Assembly (NCBI GenBank): GCA_947480375.1
Contig: CANKCX010000033.1
Span: 1-7,396 of the forward strand
Reading direction: 5' to 3'
DNA length: 7,396 nt
Source: Actinomycetota bacterium
Lineage (GTDB): Bacteria > Actinomycetota > Actinomycetes > Nanopelagicales > Nanopelagicaceae
Shown here piece by piece: positions 1 to 6,178 of the stretch. The first letter of the stretch is position 1, and every line of letters starts with the position of its first letter. The position numbers and the translations under genes are program-made. The notes beneath the pieces are model-generated. The model saw only the letters and a program-made list of their open reading frames with translations. It did no database searches and was not told the origin of the DNA.

Positions 1-2921
1 ATGGCGAGAGCTACTCAGATAAATTTGCAATCAGTGAAGAGTCCGATGGAAATATTTATCTCTGGATCAATGGAATAAATATCACAAGCATTCCCATCCC
101 TGGCCAAAATACATGGGATCACATCACGATTGAACGAAATGGTTATGACTATTCATGGTTTGTAAATGGAAACTTTTTAAGCACAACACATTTTGAATCT
201 ATGATTCCGAGTGGTGGAGGTCTCACAAAGTTCGCAAACTTTAATACGACAGGTTTAGACCTACTTATTGGTGCCGGTGATGATCCAACCAGACAGCATC
301 CAACCGAATTAGACAATAATGGAAATCCAAAAACTATCGGAACAGGTTCGTTTAACGGACAGATCGCGGGAATGCAGATTAGCCAGAGCGCTAAATGGGA
401 TACCAACACTGTATTCGCGCCACCAACCAACTTCTTAAATCCAGGTACAGGTTTCGCCTTCTCGATGTATATAAATGAAACCGATGTCTTGGATAAATCC
501 GGAAACGACTTAACCGTTACGCCTATCGCTATCACTGCCGGAGAGTTTTCGGACTTTAATCCGCCCGCTTCATCTACGCCGTCGCCTTCGCCTTCGGGGA
601 CTCCGTCCCAAACTCAATCGGAGATTGATGCGGAGTACCTGGGATGGAATGACGTAATAACTATATATAAAACACCTGGATCGGCTGTATATGACTACCA
701 CAATATTAAAGATGTGGCATTGGCAATTCCTCTGAACTTTGTCGATTCCGATAATAATCCCGTTAAAACTAAGTGCCATTTAGATTTAGCAGGAAACTGG
801 ATAGTTAATGAAAACGGAACGGCAATAGTCATCAACCTGGGTTCATTTTCAGATTTCATTATCGATGTATTTCCAAATTACTGCCAAACAGCGCCTGATC
901 CTGGTCACCCAAATGGCTATGTTATTCCAAAGTATTTCCCGGGTTTATTTGGAGTCAGCCAGGTTAGAGTTGAATTTTTCCTATGGGAGAACGAAACAGC
1001 AGATATAACTGATTTCAGCAGTGCTTATGAAAGGCTATATGCGGATTTAAATATCCCGCCAAAAATTACGGGATACTCAATTACTCGAGGAGATAACGCA
1101 GAGACCGATCCGGAGCTAATAAGTTTTGGGGACACAATTACAGTCGCGGTTGCAAATGAAACAGCGACCGCTTGGGTCTACATGCATTTCAACGTACCAG
1201 AGTCCTATGTTATCGGTGGAGGAAAAAGTCAGACTCATTGGTGCGAGTATTTCTTCCCTCGAAATCCAGATGGCCATTACGGGAGCACATTCGCACTACC
1301 AACATTGGAAGATTTCCTTTCGGATTGTCGAGAAGTTTATGACGGCAACTGGGTATTTGATTTAAATGCAGAGCGATCTTTTTATCTCAGTTTTTCTGAT
1401 TTATCAAATAATGAAAGCAGTGTTGAATTAACCTTGAACGCCGTTGAACAAATCGATTGGAGTCTTTACCCAAGCCATTCAAATATAGATTGGCCTTTAT
1501 GGGGCAACACATATTGGCTAAATAAAGACGATGGCGCTCCTGATTTTGATTATAACCGCGTAAAGCATGTCAGTATTGGAGTACCGGTCACCTACACCGA
1601 TGCAAATTCCGTCACAGTAAATACTGTCTGCTACTTACTTCTCGATGATCAATCTTTTTATGCGGGCGTAAGAAGTAAATTAGAGATTGATTTACCAAAT
1701 TTTGAACATATGACCATGCTTTTACATTCGGGATGTAGCACGCCACATGATTTTTCACATCCAAACGGTTATGAGATTCCGGAATATCACTACGGAATGC
1801 TTGGAGAAACCCAAACCGTAGTGACCTTTTATCTTTGGGGACAAGAGGAAGAGCCTGAAATAACCTTCCATGAAGCCGCGTTTGAAGCAGTTACTCAGGA
1901 AGTATTTTTACCACCCGAGGTTCTTAGCTACACAATCACCCGTGGCGCTTATGCAGAACCGGATCAAGAAAAGATTTATGAAGGCGATACGATTCACTTC
2001 AATTACTTCAAAGGTGAAGCGTTGCAGGCGCTTGGAATTTCGCTCTACATAAATGAAGGTTTCTATGCGGGAACACCACATTCAGATTTCGATTTTTGTT
2101 GGTTAGAAATTCCAGCAGACGCTAACGGAAATTATCCAGATACTTACACATTTCCATCAAAATCCGAGATATCTAGGCTCTGTCATTTAAGACTTAGCGG
2201 TGATTGGACTTATGACGAGACTGCGAATCGGTTTTTAACTCTTGATGCAGTCGATGGAGAAGGAAATGGATTACCGTTGGTGGGACCGCTGTTGATGGCA
2301 AGTGTTCCAGCTCCACCTTCATCACCTTCATCACCTTCATCACCTTCATCACCTTCATCACCTTCATCACCTTCATCACCTTCATCACCTTCATTTTCAG
2401 AATCGGAAATTGTAGTTCCGGTTCAAGGGGTGGAAACGGAATTGGTTCCTATATCGTTGCCAGAAGCGGAGCAGAGAATTCCAACAGTTGAGAACGTCGA
2501 AAATGAACCAACTAGATCTGGAATGCCTGCTGTTAAAAAGCCAACAGGAAAACTTGTTAACGCAAAAAAATGTAGCGCTTCAGGTGTTTGGATATATACA
2601 AAGAGTGGAATGCTTCAAATTTGCGATGCAGAACTTAATGTAACCATGGCCATAAGAGCATCTGCGGGCAAAAGTTCGACCCCAACTTATCCTTGGTTAT
2701 ATAAAGCACAAAGCTTTAAGCCAGGATACATCCCAACAAAAAGTGGCAAGAATTTGTATTACTCTGTCTTTTTCTATAAAGGTTTAGCCATTGCTGGTGT
2801 CGAAAAAGTAGCTTATATGCCAAGCACCAATGGCTCGGTATTCATAGAAAAGAAATATGCAAAGCAGGTCTATGACTTTATAAAAATGAATAATCCCCTA
2901 ATTTGGGTCAAAGATCGCTGA
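1..2921 (+). CDS. Large modular surface protein, 5' end missing (LamG fold, duplicated Cys modules, Ser-Pro linkers, LDT-like C-terminus)
   Basis: The frame is open from base 3 to the TGA at 2919-2921 (972 codons), so the gene starts upstream of the window. The first in-frame ATG (201) cuts through a LamG fold and is not the true start. Visible order, numbering from base 3: LamG-like fold (residues 1-175), Ser/Pro/Thr linker (187-206), module A (206-491), module B (493-766), Pro-Ser-Ser repeat (772-797), acidic Val/Pro/Glu-rich spacer (798-849), LDT/YkuD-like domain (850-972). There is no C-terminal membrane anchor and no LPXTG sorting signal. The lectin-like fold, Ser-Pro linkers and paired cysteines point to an exported, wall-associated protein. 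That is inference, because any signal peptide is outside the window. The role may be adhesion or wall binding. The exact function is not known. The gene converges on the oxidoreductase gene, 21 nt from its stop. Confidence 0.9.
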   Translation, partial: GESYSDKFAISEESDGNIYLWINGINITSIPIPGQNTWDHITIERNGYDYSWFVNGNFLSTTHFESMIPSGGGLTKFANFNTTGLDLLIGAGDDPTRQHPTELDNNGNPKTIGTGSFNGQIAGMQISQSAKWDTNTVFAPPTNFLNPGTGFAFSMYINETDVLDKSGNDLTVTPIAITAGEFSDFNPPASSTPSPSPSGTPSQTQSEIDAEYLGWNDVITIYKTPGSAVYDYHNIKDVALAIPLNFVDSDNNPVKTKCHLDLAGNWIVNENGTAIVINLGSFSDFIIDVFPNYCQTAPDPGHPNGYVIPKYFPGLFGVSQVRVEFFLWENETADITDFSSAYERLYADLNIPPKITGYSITRGDNAETDPELISFGDTITVAVANETATAWVYMHFNVPESYVIGGGKSQTHWCEYFFPRNPDGHYGSTFALPTLEDFLSDCREVYDGNWVFDLNAERSFYLSFSDLSNNESSVELTLNAVEQIDWSLYPSHSNIDWPLWGNTYWLNKDDGAPDFDYNRVKHVSIGVPVTYTDANSVTVNTVCYLLLDDQSFYAGVRSKLEIDLPNFEHMTMLLHSGCSTPHDFSHPNGYEIPEYHYGMLGETQTVVTFYLWGQEEEPEITFHEAAFEAVTQEVFLPPEVLSYTITRGAYAEPDQEKIYEGDTIHFNYFKGEALQALGISLYINEGFYAGTPHSDFDFCWLEIPADANGNYPDTYTFPSKSEISRLCHLRLSGDWTYDETANRFLTLDAVDGEGNGLPLVGPLLMASVPAPPSSPSSPSSPSSPSSPSSPSSPSSPSFSESEIVVPVQGVETELVPISLPEAEQRIPTVENVENEPTRSGMPAVKKPTGKLVNAKKCSASGVWIYTKSGMLQICDAELNVTMAIRASAGKSSTPTYPWLYKAQSFKPGYIPTKSGKNLYYSVFFYKGLAIAGVEKVAYMPSTNGSVFIEKKYAKQVYDFIKMNNPLIWVKDR
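3..526 (+). other. LamG / concanavalin A-like domain (partial, 3' portion)
   Basis: Codons from base 3 read as the second half of a LamG jelly-roll. They include a Trp-x-His-Ile-Thr-Ile-x-Arg-x-Gly strand (TWDHITIERNG), a short Trp-Phe-Val-Asn-Gly-Asn turn (WFVNGNF), a Leu-Ile-Gly-Ala strand (LLIGAG), then SFNGQIAGMQIS and an F-A-P-P-T segment. This is the usual closing pattern of bacterial LamG domains, in which a final strand and a D-x-SGN-x-x-x-V segment (DKSGNDLTV) often follow. The family binds sugars, proteins or other surfaces, or acts as a structural module. The ligand cannot be read here. The N-terminal strands lie outside the window. Confidence 0.75.
561..620 (+). other. Ser/Pro/Thr-rich linker between LamG and module A
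   Basis: Twenty codons made almost entirely of Pro, Ser and Thr with a little Gly and Gln. It contains a short run of cct-tcg units. It links the LamG fold to the first cysteine module and is probably extended and flexible. It uses TCG for serine, whereas the later Pro-Ser-Ser tract uses TCA, so the two linkers appear to have expanded independently. Confidence 0.8.
618..1475 (+). repeat. Module A: first copy of a ~285-residue four-Cys domain
   Basis: First of two diverged tandem copies within the surface protein. Shared landmarks in order: S-x-I-D start, D-Y/N-x-x-K-x-V strand, Cys (codon 774), Cys (882), HPNGY-x-IP-x-Y, a F-x-LW strand, PP-x-x-x-x-Y-x-ITRG, a GDTI turn, Cys (1242), Cys (1326), then G-x-W-x-x-D/Y. 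All four cysteines reappear in module B at an offset of 852-855 nt, which suggests two disulphides in an exported domain. I do not recognise the family. The alternating hydrophobic pattern and Asn/Gly turns suggest beta-sandwich subdomains; the part from ITRG onward could be an Ig-like fold of its own. Confidence 0.8.
1479..2300 (+). repeat. Module B: second copy of the four-Cys domain
   Basis: Second tandem copy of module A, matched by eye. Cysteines lie at codons 1629, 1734, 2097 and 2181, giving spacings of 35, 121 and 28 codons against 36, 120 and 28 in module A. It shares HPNGY-x-IP-x-Y, the F-x-LW strand, PP-x-x-x-x-Y-x-ITRG-x-x-AE-x-D and GDTI with the first copy. Between these anchors the copies are strongly diverged, so the duplication is old. 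The protein then passes straight into the Pro-Ser-Ser tract. Confidence 0.8.
2316..2393 (+). repeat. 9-bp minisatellite (ccttcatca) encoding (Pro-Ser-Ser)n
   Basis: Eight full, perfectly identical copies of ccttcatca start at 2316, 2325, 2334, 2343, 2352, 2361, 2370 and 2379, followed by a six-base partial copy. The unit is in frame, so each copy adds Pro-Ser-Ser and copy-number change never breaks the frame. Absence of synonymous differences suggests recent expansion or ongoing slippage. The encoded stretch is probably an extended, possibly wall-spanning spacer between the cysteine modules and the C-terminal domain. The complement reads as an apparent Met-Lys-Val repeat, which is an artefact. 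Confidence 0.95.
2550..2918 (+). other. L,D-transpeptidase (YkuD)-like C-terminal domain with degenerate active site
   Basis: The last 123 residues follow the YkuD pattern: a Val-Trp-Ile-Tyr-x-Lys-x-Gly opening strand, a Ser-x-Gly-Lys-x-x-TPT segment (AGKSSTPT, where active enzymes have S-x-G-x-x-x-x-TPTG), a YYSVFF strand, a GLAIAG segment, and a final K-x-x-Y-D-F-I helix followed by a hydrophobic strand. Active members have His in the I-x-H-G segment and an S/G-H-G-C-x-R motif just before the helix. Here the corresponding stretch is S-T-N-G-S-V-F-I (codons 2823-2844): Asn for His, Ser (codon 2835) for the catalytic Cys, Phe for Arg. Transpeptidation by the usual Cys mechanism is therefore unlikely. 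It may be a peptidoglycan-binding or anchoring pseudoenzyme. The family assignment is from motif reading only. Confidence 0.6.
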
Positions 2922-2930
2922 AACGTTAAC

Positions 2931-2942
2931 TAACTTAAGTTA
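2931..2942. other. 12-bp perfect palindrome between convergent genes
   Basis: The sequence taacttaagtta is its own reverse complement. It fills most of the 21-nt gap between the TGA of the surface-protein gene and the TAA of the oxidoreductase gene. It has no loop and no adjacent T-run, so it is not a classical intrinsic terminator. It may be chance in AT-rich DNA. Confidence 0.3.
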
Positions 2943-4355
2943 TTAAGAGTCGAAACCTAAGCCGAGGGAATCTAAGAACTTAAGCCACAGATTGCGCTTG
3001 CCCTGATTTTCATCAGATTTATTGATCGACCATTGAGTTAGTCGAATAAAGATAAATTTGAAAGGCTCTGGCGGGAATGGCAGTGGCTTCTTTCGAACCA
3101 TGCTTAATCTGGTGCGTTCATTATCTTCGCCATCTAAAAGGTCCAACATAACTTGAGCACCAAAGCGTGATGCACCAACACCGAGCCCGGTATATCCCAT
3201 TACATATGCAACTCTGCCGCGATGTGCCTTGCCCCAGAATTGTGTGAAACGAGAGCAAGTATCAATTGCCCCACCCCAACCATGTGTGAACTTAATTCCC
3301 TTTAATTGTGGGAAAGTCTCTAAGAATGCTTGTGCCAGATGAGCATATGTTTCAGCACTGGTTTCATATTCATGACGAACCTTGCCGCGGAAGTTATAGA
3401 TGGCGTCATAACCGCCCCATAAAATTTCATTATCTTTTGTTAAGCGGTAATAGTGGAATTGGTTTCCAGCTTCGGATAAACCTTCGCGATTCTTCCAGCC
3501 AATTGAAGCCATTTGTTCTGGAGTAAGTGGTTCTGTAACTAATTGAAAATCATAAACTGGAACTACATACTTCTTTGCACGGCGAACTAGCGAGCGATAA
3601 ATATTGGTTGCTAGAGCAACTTTTTGTGCATAAACAGTTCCGTATGGCGTATGAACAATCATTCCTTTACTTGTGCGCTCTAACCAAAGCGCACTTGTGT
3701 TCTCGTAAATTTGGACACCATTTGCAATACAAGCTTGTTCAAGTCCCCATACAAGCCGAGCAGGGTCGACAAGAGCAGTGCCATCTGGATCCCACAACCC
3801 ACCAACTGAAATTGGTGAATTCACTCGGGCCTGCATCTCTTCTTTACTTAAGATTTGCACGCTATCGCCAAATGAGTTTCGAAGATCAGCAATTTCAATT
3901 AGACCTTCCATCTGCCACTCTTCATTTGCAACGCTAATTTCACCAGTTAATTCGAAGTCGCAATCGATCTTATATTTCTTAATAGTTTCTTCAATTGCTT
4001 CAAGATTTTCGCGACCAAGGCGTTCAATGATTGCCATCTCATCTTTAAATCGGCTATAGCCATTTAGAAAACCATGAGTTAATGAATAACTGCAGAATCC
4101 GCCATTGCGGCCTGATGCACCTGCGCCAGTTTCGAGTTGTTCAATGATGATTACATTTCGCTCTGGGTTCTTCTCTTTAGCGAGTAGCGCAGTCCAGAGT
4201 CCGGTGTATCCAGCACCAACAATGCAGAGGTCGGTTGTAGTTTCACCGATGAGAGTCGCATGTGGTTCTGGCTCTAATGGATCAGCGTCAAGCCAATACA
4301 ACTGAGGTTGCATATGCGAGAGATGTTTTAAATAGGAAGAGTCGATGTCTGCCAT
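2943..4355 (-). CDS. FAD-dependent amine/amino-acid oxidoreductase (DAO family, gamma-glutamylputrescine oxidase-like)
   Basis: This 470-residue protein is probably cytoplasmic. It has a Rossmann dinucleotide site near the N-terminus (IVGAGYTG, about residues 45-52), an acidic residue ending strand 2 (Glu72) and the ASGRNGGF segment (80-87) typical of the DAO/PuuB group. A second FAD-contact segment, GYTGLGVGAS, lies at 387-396. Family members oxidise C-N bonds of amines, amino acids or gamma-glutamyl-putrescine, with FAD reoxidised by oxygen or another acceptor. The C-terminal KPLPFPPEP and LGLGFDS stretches resemble actinobacterial homologues. Lying downstream of a Pot-type transporter on the same strand suggests catabolism of an imported polyamine, but no glutamylputrescine synthetase is visible, so the substrate is open. 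The ATG at 4355 has only a distant Shine-Dalgarno. The next Met (codon 15) has none nearby, so the first ATG is preferred. Confidence 0.88.
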   Translation of the reverse strand: MADIDSSYLKHLSHMQPQLYWLDADPLEPEPHATLIGETTTDLCIVGAGYTGLWTALLAKEKNPERNVIIIEQLETGAGASGRNGGFCSYSLTHGFLNGYSRFKDEMAIIERLGRENLEAIEETIKKYKIDCDFELTGEISVANEEWQMEGLIEIADLRNSFGDSVQILSKEEMQARVNSPISVGGLWDPDGTALVDPARLVWGLEQACIANGVQIYENTSALWLERTSKGMIVHTPYGTVYAQKVALATNIYRSLVRRAKKYVVPVYDFQLVTEPLTPEQMASIGWKNREGLSEAGNQFHYYRLTKDNEILWGGYDAIYNFRGKVRHEYETSAETYAHLAQAFLETFPQLKGIKFTHGWGGAIDTCSRFTQFWGKAHRGRVAYVMGYTGLGVGASRFGAQVMLDLLDGEDNERTRLSMVRKKPLPFPPEPFKFIFIRLTQWSINKSDENQGKRNLWLKFLDSLGLGFDS

Positions 4356-4485
4356 CGCGTAATCCGGCCGAAACCGGGATCACCCCTTCAATCACAACTT
4401 AAAGTTGGCCCGGGTCCTCCGGAGTCCTACCCCATGACGCAGAACTACTTTCAGCTCTGTCGTTCACCATGGAAACGTTAAAAGT
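4356..4485 (-). promoter_or_regulatory. Structured leader of the oxidoreductase gene, candidate cis-regulatory RNA
   Basis: This non-coding 130 nt between the potC-like stop and the oxidoreductase ATG is the only sizeable gap in the minus-strand cluster. Read on the minus strand it folds by hand into four successive hairpins. (1) 4432-4472: CCATG/CATGG closing an inner stem, CAGAGCT/AGTTCTG, around a GAAAGT loop. (2) 4412-4433: GGGT/ACCC around a CTCC/GGAG core. (3) 4395-4407: CAACT/AGTTG with a TTA loop. (4) 4362-4380: AT(C)CCGG/CCGGAT with a TTTCGG loop. Hairpins 1 and 2 overlap by two bases. No hairpin is followed by a T-run, so a classical intrinsic terminator is not seen. The layout would suit a leader controlling translation or a processed junction. 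I compared it from memory with common riboswitch cores and found no convincing match. Confidence 0.4.
4378..4388 (-). promoter_or_regulatory. Extended Shine-Dalgarno of the oxidoreductase gene, set far from the ATG
   Basis: On the minus strand this reads AAGGGGTGATC, very close to the full complement of the 16S rRNA 3' end (AAGGAGGTGATC). It ends 22 nt before the ATG at 4355, which is too far for normal initiation. A hairpin (4362-4380) lies between them. If folded, it leaves TACGCG before the ATG and would bring the site into a workable distance, but its first bases overlap the last bases of the Shine-Dalgarno. Confidence 0.45.
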
Positions 4486-5322
4486 TTAGCGCACCTTCCG
4501 GCGGTTTACTAGTTGCCCCACGATAACAATTGTTAGGGCCAAGAAGAACATGGCAGATCCAATTACGTTGGCTTGTGCTGGAATACCGCGTGCTGCTGAA
4601 ACATAAATGAATTTCGGAAAAGTCGTGAGAGTGCCTGAATTGAAATTAGTGATGATGAAATCATCGAATGAAAGGCTGAAAGCTAGTAGCGCCGCGCCTG
4701 CAATGCCTGGTGCCACAAGCGGAAGTGTTACGCGTCTGAAGGTTTCAAATTCATTTGCATATAAATCCATCGCTGCTTGTTCAAGTCTTGGATCAAGACT
4801 TGCAATACGCGCCTTAACTGTGACTACTACGAAAGAAATACAGAAAACTATATGTGCGATAACAGTTGGCCAGAAACCTGGATTAATTTTGAAGACCAAA
4901 AACAATGAGAGAAGAGAGGCTCCCATAACAATTTCTGGTGTGGCCATTGGTAAGAAAATCAAAAGGTTTGAGGTGGAACGTCCTTTGAATTTATGGCGAC
5001 CAATTGCAAAAGCAATCATTGTTCCAAGAATTGTCGAGAAGAAAGTAGCTAGAAATCCGATCTTGATCGAATTGCCAAGTGCAGAACAAACTTCAGGCGC
5101 GCCGCAGGGATTCTGCCAATTGCCGAGGGTGAAGCCCTTCCAGATTAAGTTGCTCTTGCCAGAATCATTAAATGAGAAAGCGAATGTGTATGCAACTGGA
5201 ATGAATAAATATGTGAAGGCAATTACCGCATAAATTCGAATTAAGTTGCGACCAACCCAACGTTGGATCCGAGCGCCAAGTGGAATCGTTGGAATCGTTG
5301 CATCTTTAATTTTGTGGCTCAT
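4486..5322 (-). CDS. potC: ABC transporter permease, PotC type (probable polyamine uptake)
   Basis: This 278-residue inner-membrane permease is the second of two membrane subunits of a binding-protein-dependent importer. About six hydrophobic segments are visible (near 30-50, 84-107, 118-143, 150-170, 204-226 and 250-272). The cytoplasmic EAA loop that docks on the ATPase is at about 181-207 (EQAAMDLYAN ... LPLVAPG). The segment after it, FDDFIITNFNSG, is typical of PotC-like proteins. The extracytoplasmic loop after the first helix has two Cys seven residues apart (about 73 and 79), possibly a disulphide. Its ATG overlaps the potB-like TGA by four bases (ATGA), and a GAGGAG ribosome site lies five bases upstream (5328-5333), so the two permeases are probably translationally coupled. 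The polyamine substrate is inferred from family and neighbours; related permeases carry other small cations or anions. Confidence 0.88.
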   Translation of the reverse strand: MSHKIKDATIPTIPLGARIQRWVGRNLIRIYAVIAFTYLFIPVAYTFAFSFNDSGKSNLIWKGFTLGNWQNPCGAPEVCSALGNSIKIGFLATFFSTILGTMIAFAIGRHKFKGRSTSNLLIFLPMATPEIVMGASLLSLFLVFKINPGFWPTVIAHIVFCISFVVVTVKARIASLDPRLEQAAMDLYANEFETFRRVTLPLVAPGIAGAALLAFSLSFDDFIITNFNSGTLTTFPKFIYVSAARGIPAQANVIGSAMFFLALTIVIVGQLVNRRKVR

Positions 5323-6167
5323 ACCAACTCCTCGGTTCCGGCTTTGCGGATATAGAGAGTTACCAAAATAAGGATTGCGGCCATCAATGTAAATGAGAGT
5401 GCCGCTGCAGTTGGGTAATCAACAATCTTGAAGTAGCGAGATTCAATAACGTTTCCGAGCATCTTGGTATTTGGATTTCCAAGAATTGCAGCGTTTACAT
5501 AATCACCAGCTGCAGGAATAAATGTAAGAAGCGTGCCAGCAACAACCCCAGGCATAGAGAGCGGAAGTGTTACTTTGCGGAAAGTGGTGTAGCCATTTGC
5601 ATAAAGATCGCCAGAAGCTTCAAGAGTTCTTGGATCAATGCGATCGATTGATGCGTAAAGCGGAAGTGTCATGAAAGGCAAAAAGTTGTAAGTCATACCC
5701 ATTACAACTGCGAAAGAGGTCGAAGTGAGAGTTGTGTTCTCGCTGATAATTCCGAGAGTCCGAAGCGTCGGCACAAGGAATCCTTCTTCGCCCAGAATCT
5801 GCTTCCAGGCAATAGTTCTAAGCAGGAATGACGTGAAGAACGGTGCGACTACAAGCACTAGGAGAACGTTCTTATATTTCCCTGATTTAAATGCAATTGC
5901 ATATGCAAGTGGATAAGCAATCGCAAGCGCTAAAACGGTAGCGATGATTGCATACAGAAATGAGCGACCAAATTGCTCTTTATTATCAACAAAGGCATCG
6001 ACGTAATTTGCAAAGCGCAAAGTCTGTTCGTATTGCCCAGTATCTCCCCCAGCAATTTTTGTTTGAGTTGAGGTCTGAGCCAGATTTATAATGGGCAAGA
6101 TAAAGAAAGTGAACAGGAAAGCAAAGCCTGGAAGTAAAAGTAAGTAAGGAGTGCGAATCTTTCCCAT
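5319..6167 (-). CDS. potB: ABC transporter permease, PotB type (probable polyamine uptake)
   Basis: This 282-residue inner-membrane permease partners the PotC-type protein. The N-terminus is short and enters directly into a first hydrophobic helix (about 8-30). Further segments lie near 69-92, 101-119, 150-172, 203-225 and 247-273. The EAA loop, EASGDLYANGYTTFRK followed by LPLSMPG, is at about 183-207. The PotB-like segment with A-A-G-D-Y-V-N-A-A follows it. Full length for the family. It starts 11 nt after the potA-like stop. Only a weak ribosome site (AGTAG-like) is visible, so its translation may depend on coupling to the ATPase gene upstream. Its stop overlaps the next start by four bases. 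Substrate assignment rests on family resemblance and on the oxidoreductase neighbour. Confidence 0.88.
   Translation of the reverse strand: MGKIRTPYLLLLPGFAFLFTFFILPIINLAQTSTQTKIAGGDTGQYEQTLRFANYVDAFVDNKEQFGRSFLYAIIATVLALAIAYPLAYAIAFKSGKYKNVLLVLVVAPFFTSFLLRTIAWKQILGEEGFLVPTLRTLGIISENTTLTSTSFAVVMGMTYNFLPFMTLPLYASIDRIDPRTLEASGDLYANGYTTFRKVTLPLSMPGVVAGTLLTFIPAAGDYVNAAILGNPNTKMLGNVIESRYFKIVDYPTAAALSFTLMAAILILVTLYIRKAGTEELV
5328..5333 (-). promoter_or_regulatory. Ribosome binding site of the PotC-type gene
   Basis: GAGGAG on the minus strand, five bases before the ATG at 5322. It lies within the end of the preceding gene and supports this start and coupling across the ATGA overlap. Confidence 0.7.
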
Positions 6168-6178
6168 TTGTTCTACTT

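Noticed and set aside
201..203. ATG as the true start of the surface-protein gene
   Set aside because: The frame stays open back to base 3 and encodes LamG strands upstream of this codon, so the gene begins outside the window.
149..535. Minus-strand open frame of 128 codons opposite the LamG region
   Set aside because: The plus frame here carries recognisable LamG motifs and continues without a break to 2921.
2316..2393. CRISPR-like direct repeats
   Set aside because: The units are 9 bp, contiguous, without spacers and in frame within a gene.
2194..2394. Minus-strand frame with a Met-Lys-Val repeat
   Set aside because: It is the antisense reading of the Pro-Ser-Ser minisatellite and of the surface-protein gene, with no ribosome site and no family features.
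4432..4472. Intrinsic terminator of the transporter operon
   Set aside because: The hairpin is good but is followed by GGGTAGG rather than a T-run on the minus strand, so it does not have the form of a Rho-independent terminator.
4356..4485. Glutamine (glnA/downstream-peptide), guanidine-I or glycine riboswitch
   Set aside because: Fragments such as TCGTTCACC on the plus strand or GAAAGTAG and GGACCCGG on the minus strand recall parts of these cores, but the remaining conserved blocks and their order are absent.
4484..4489. Promoter -10 (TAAACT on the minus strand) at the end of the PotC-type gene
   Set aside because: A TANNNT hexamer alone is expected by chance in this AT-rich DNA, and no credible -35 lies 16-18 nt upstream.
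4607..5233. Plus-strand open frame of 208 codons opposite the PotC-type gene
   Set aside because: It lies wholly antisense to a permease with clear EAA motif and membrane segments. Its composition is what such a shadow gives.
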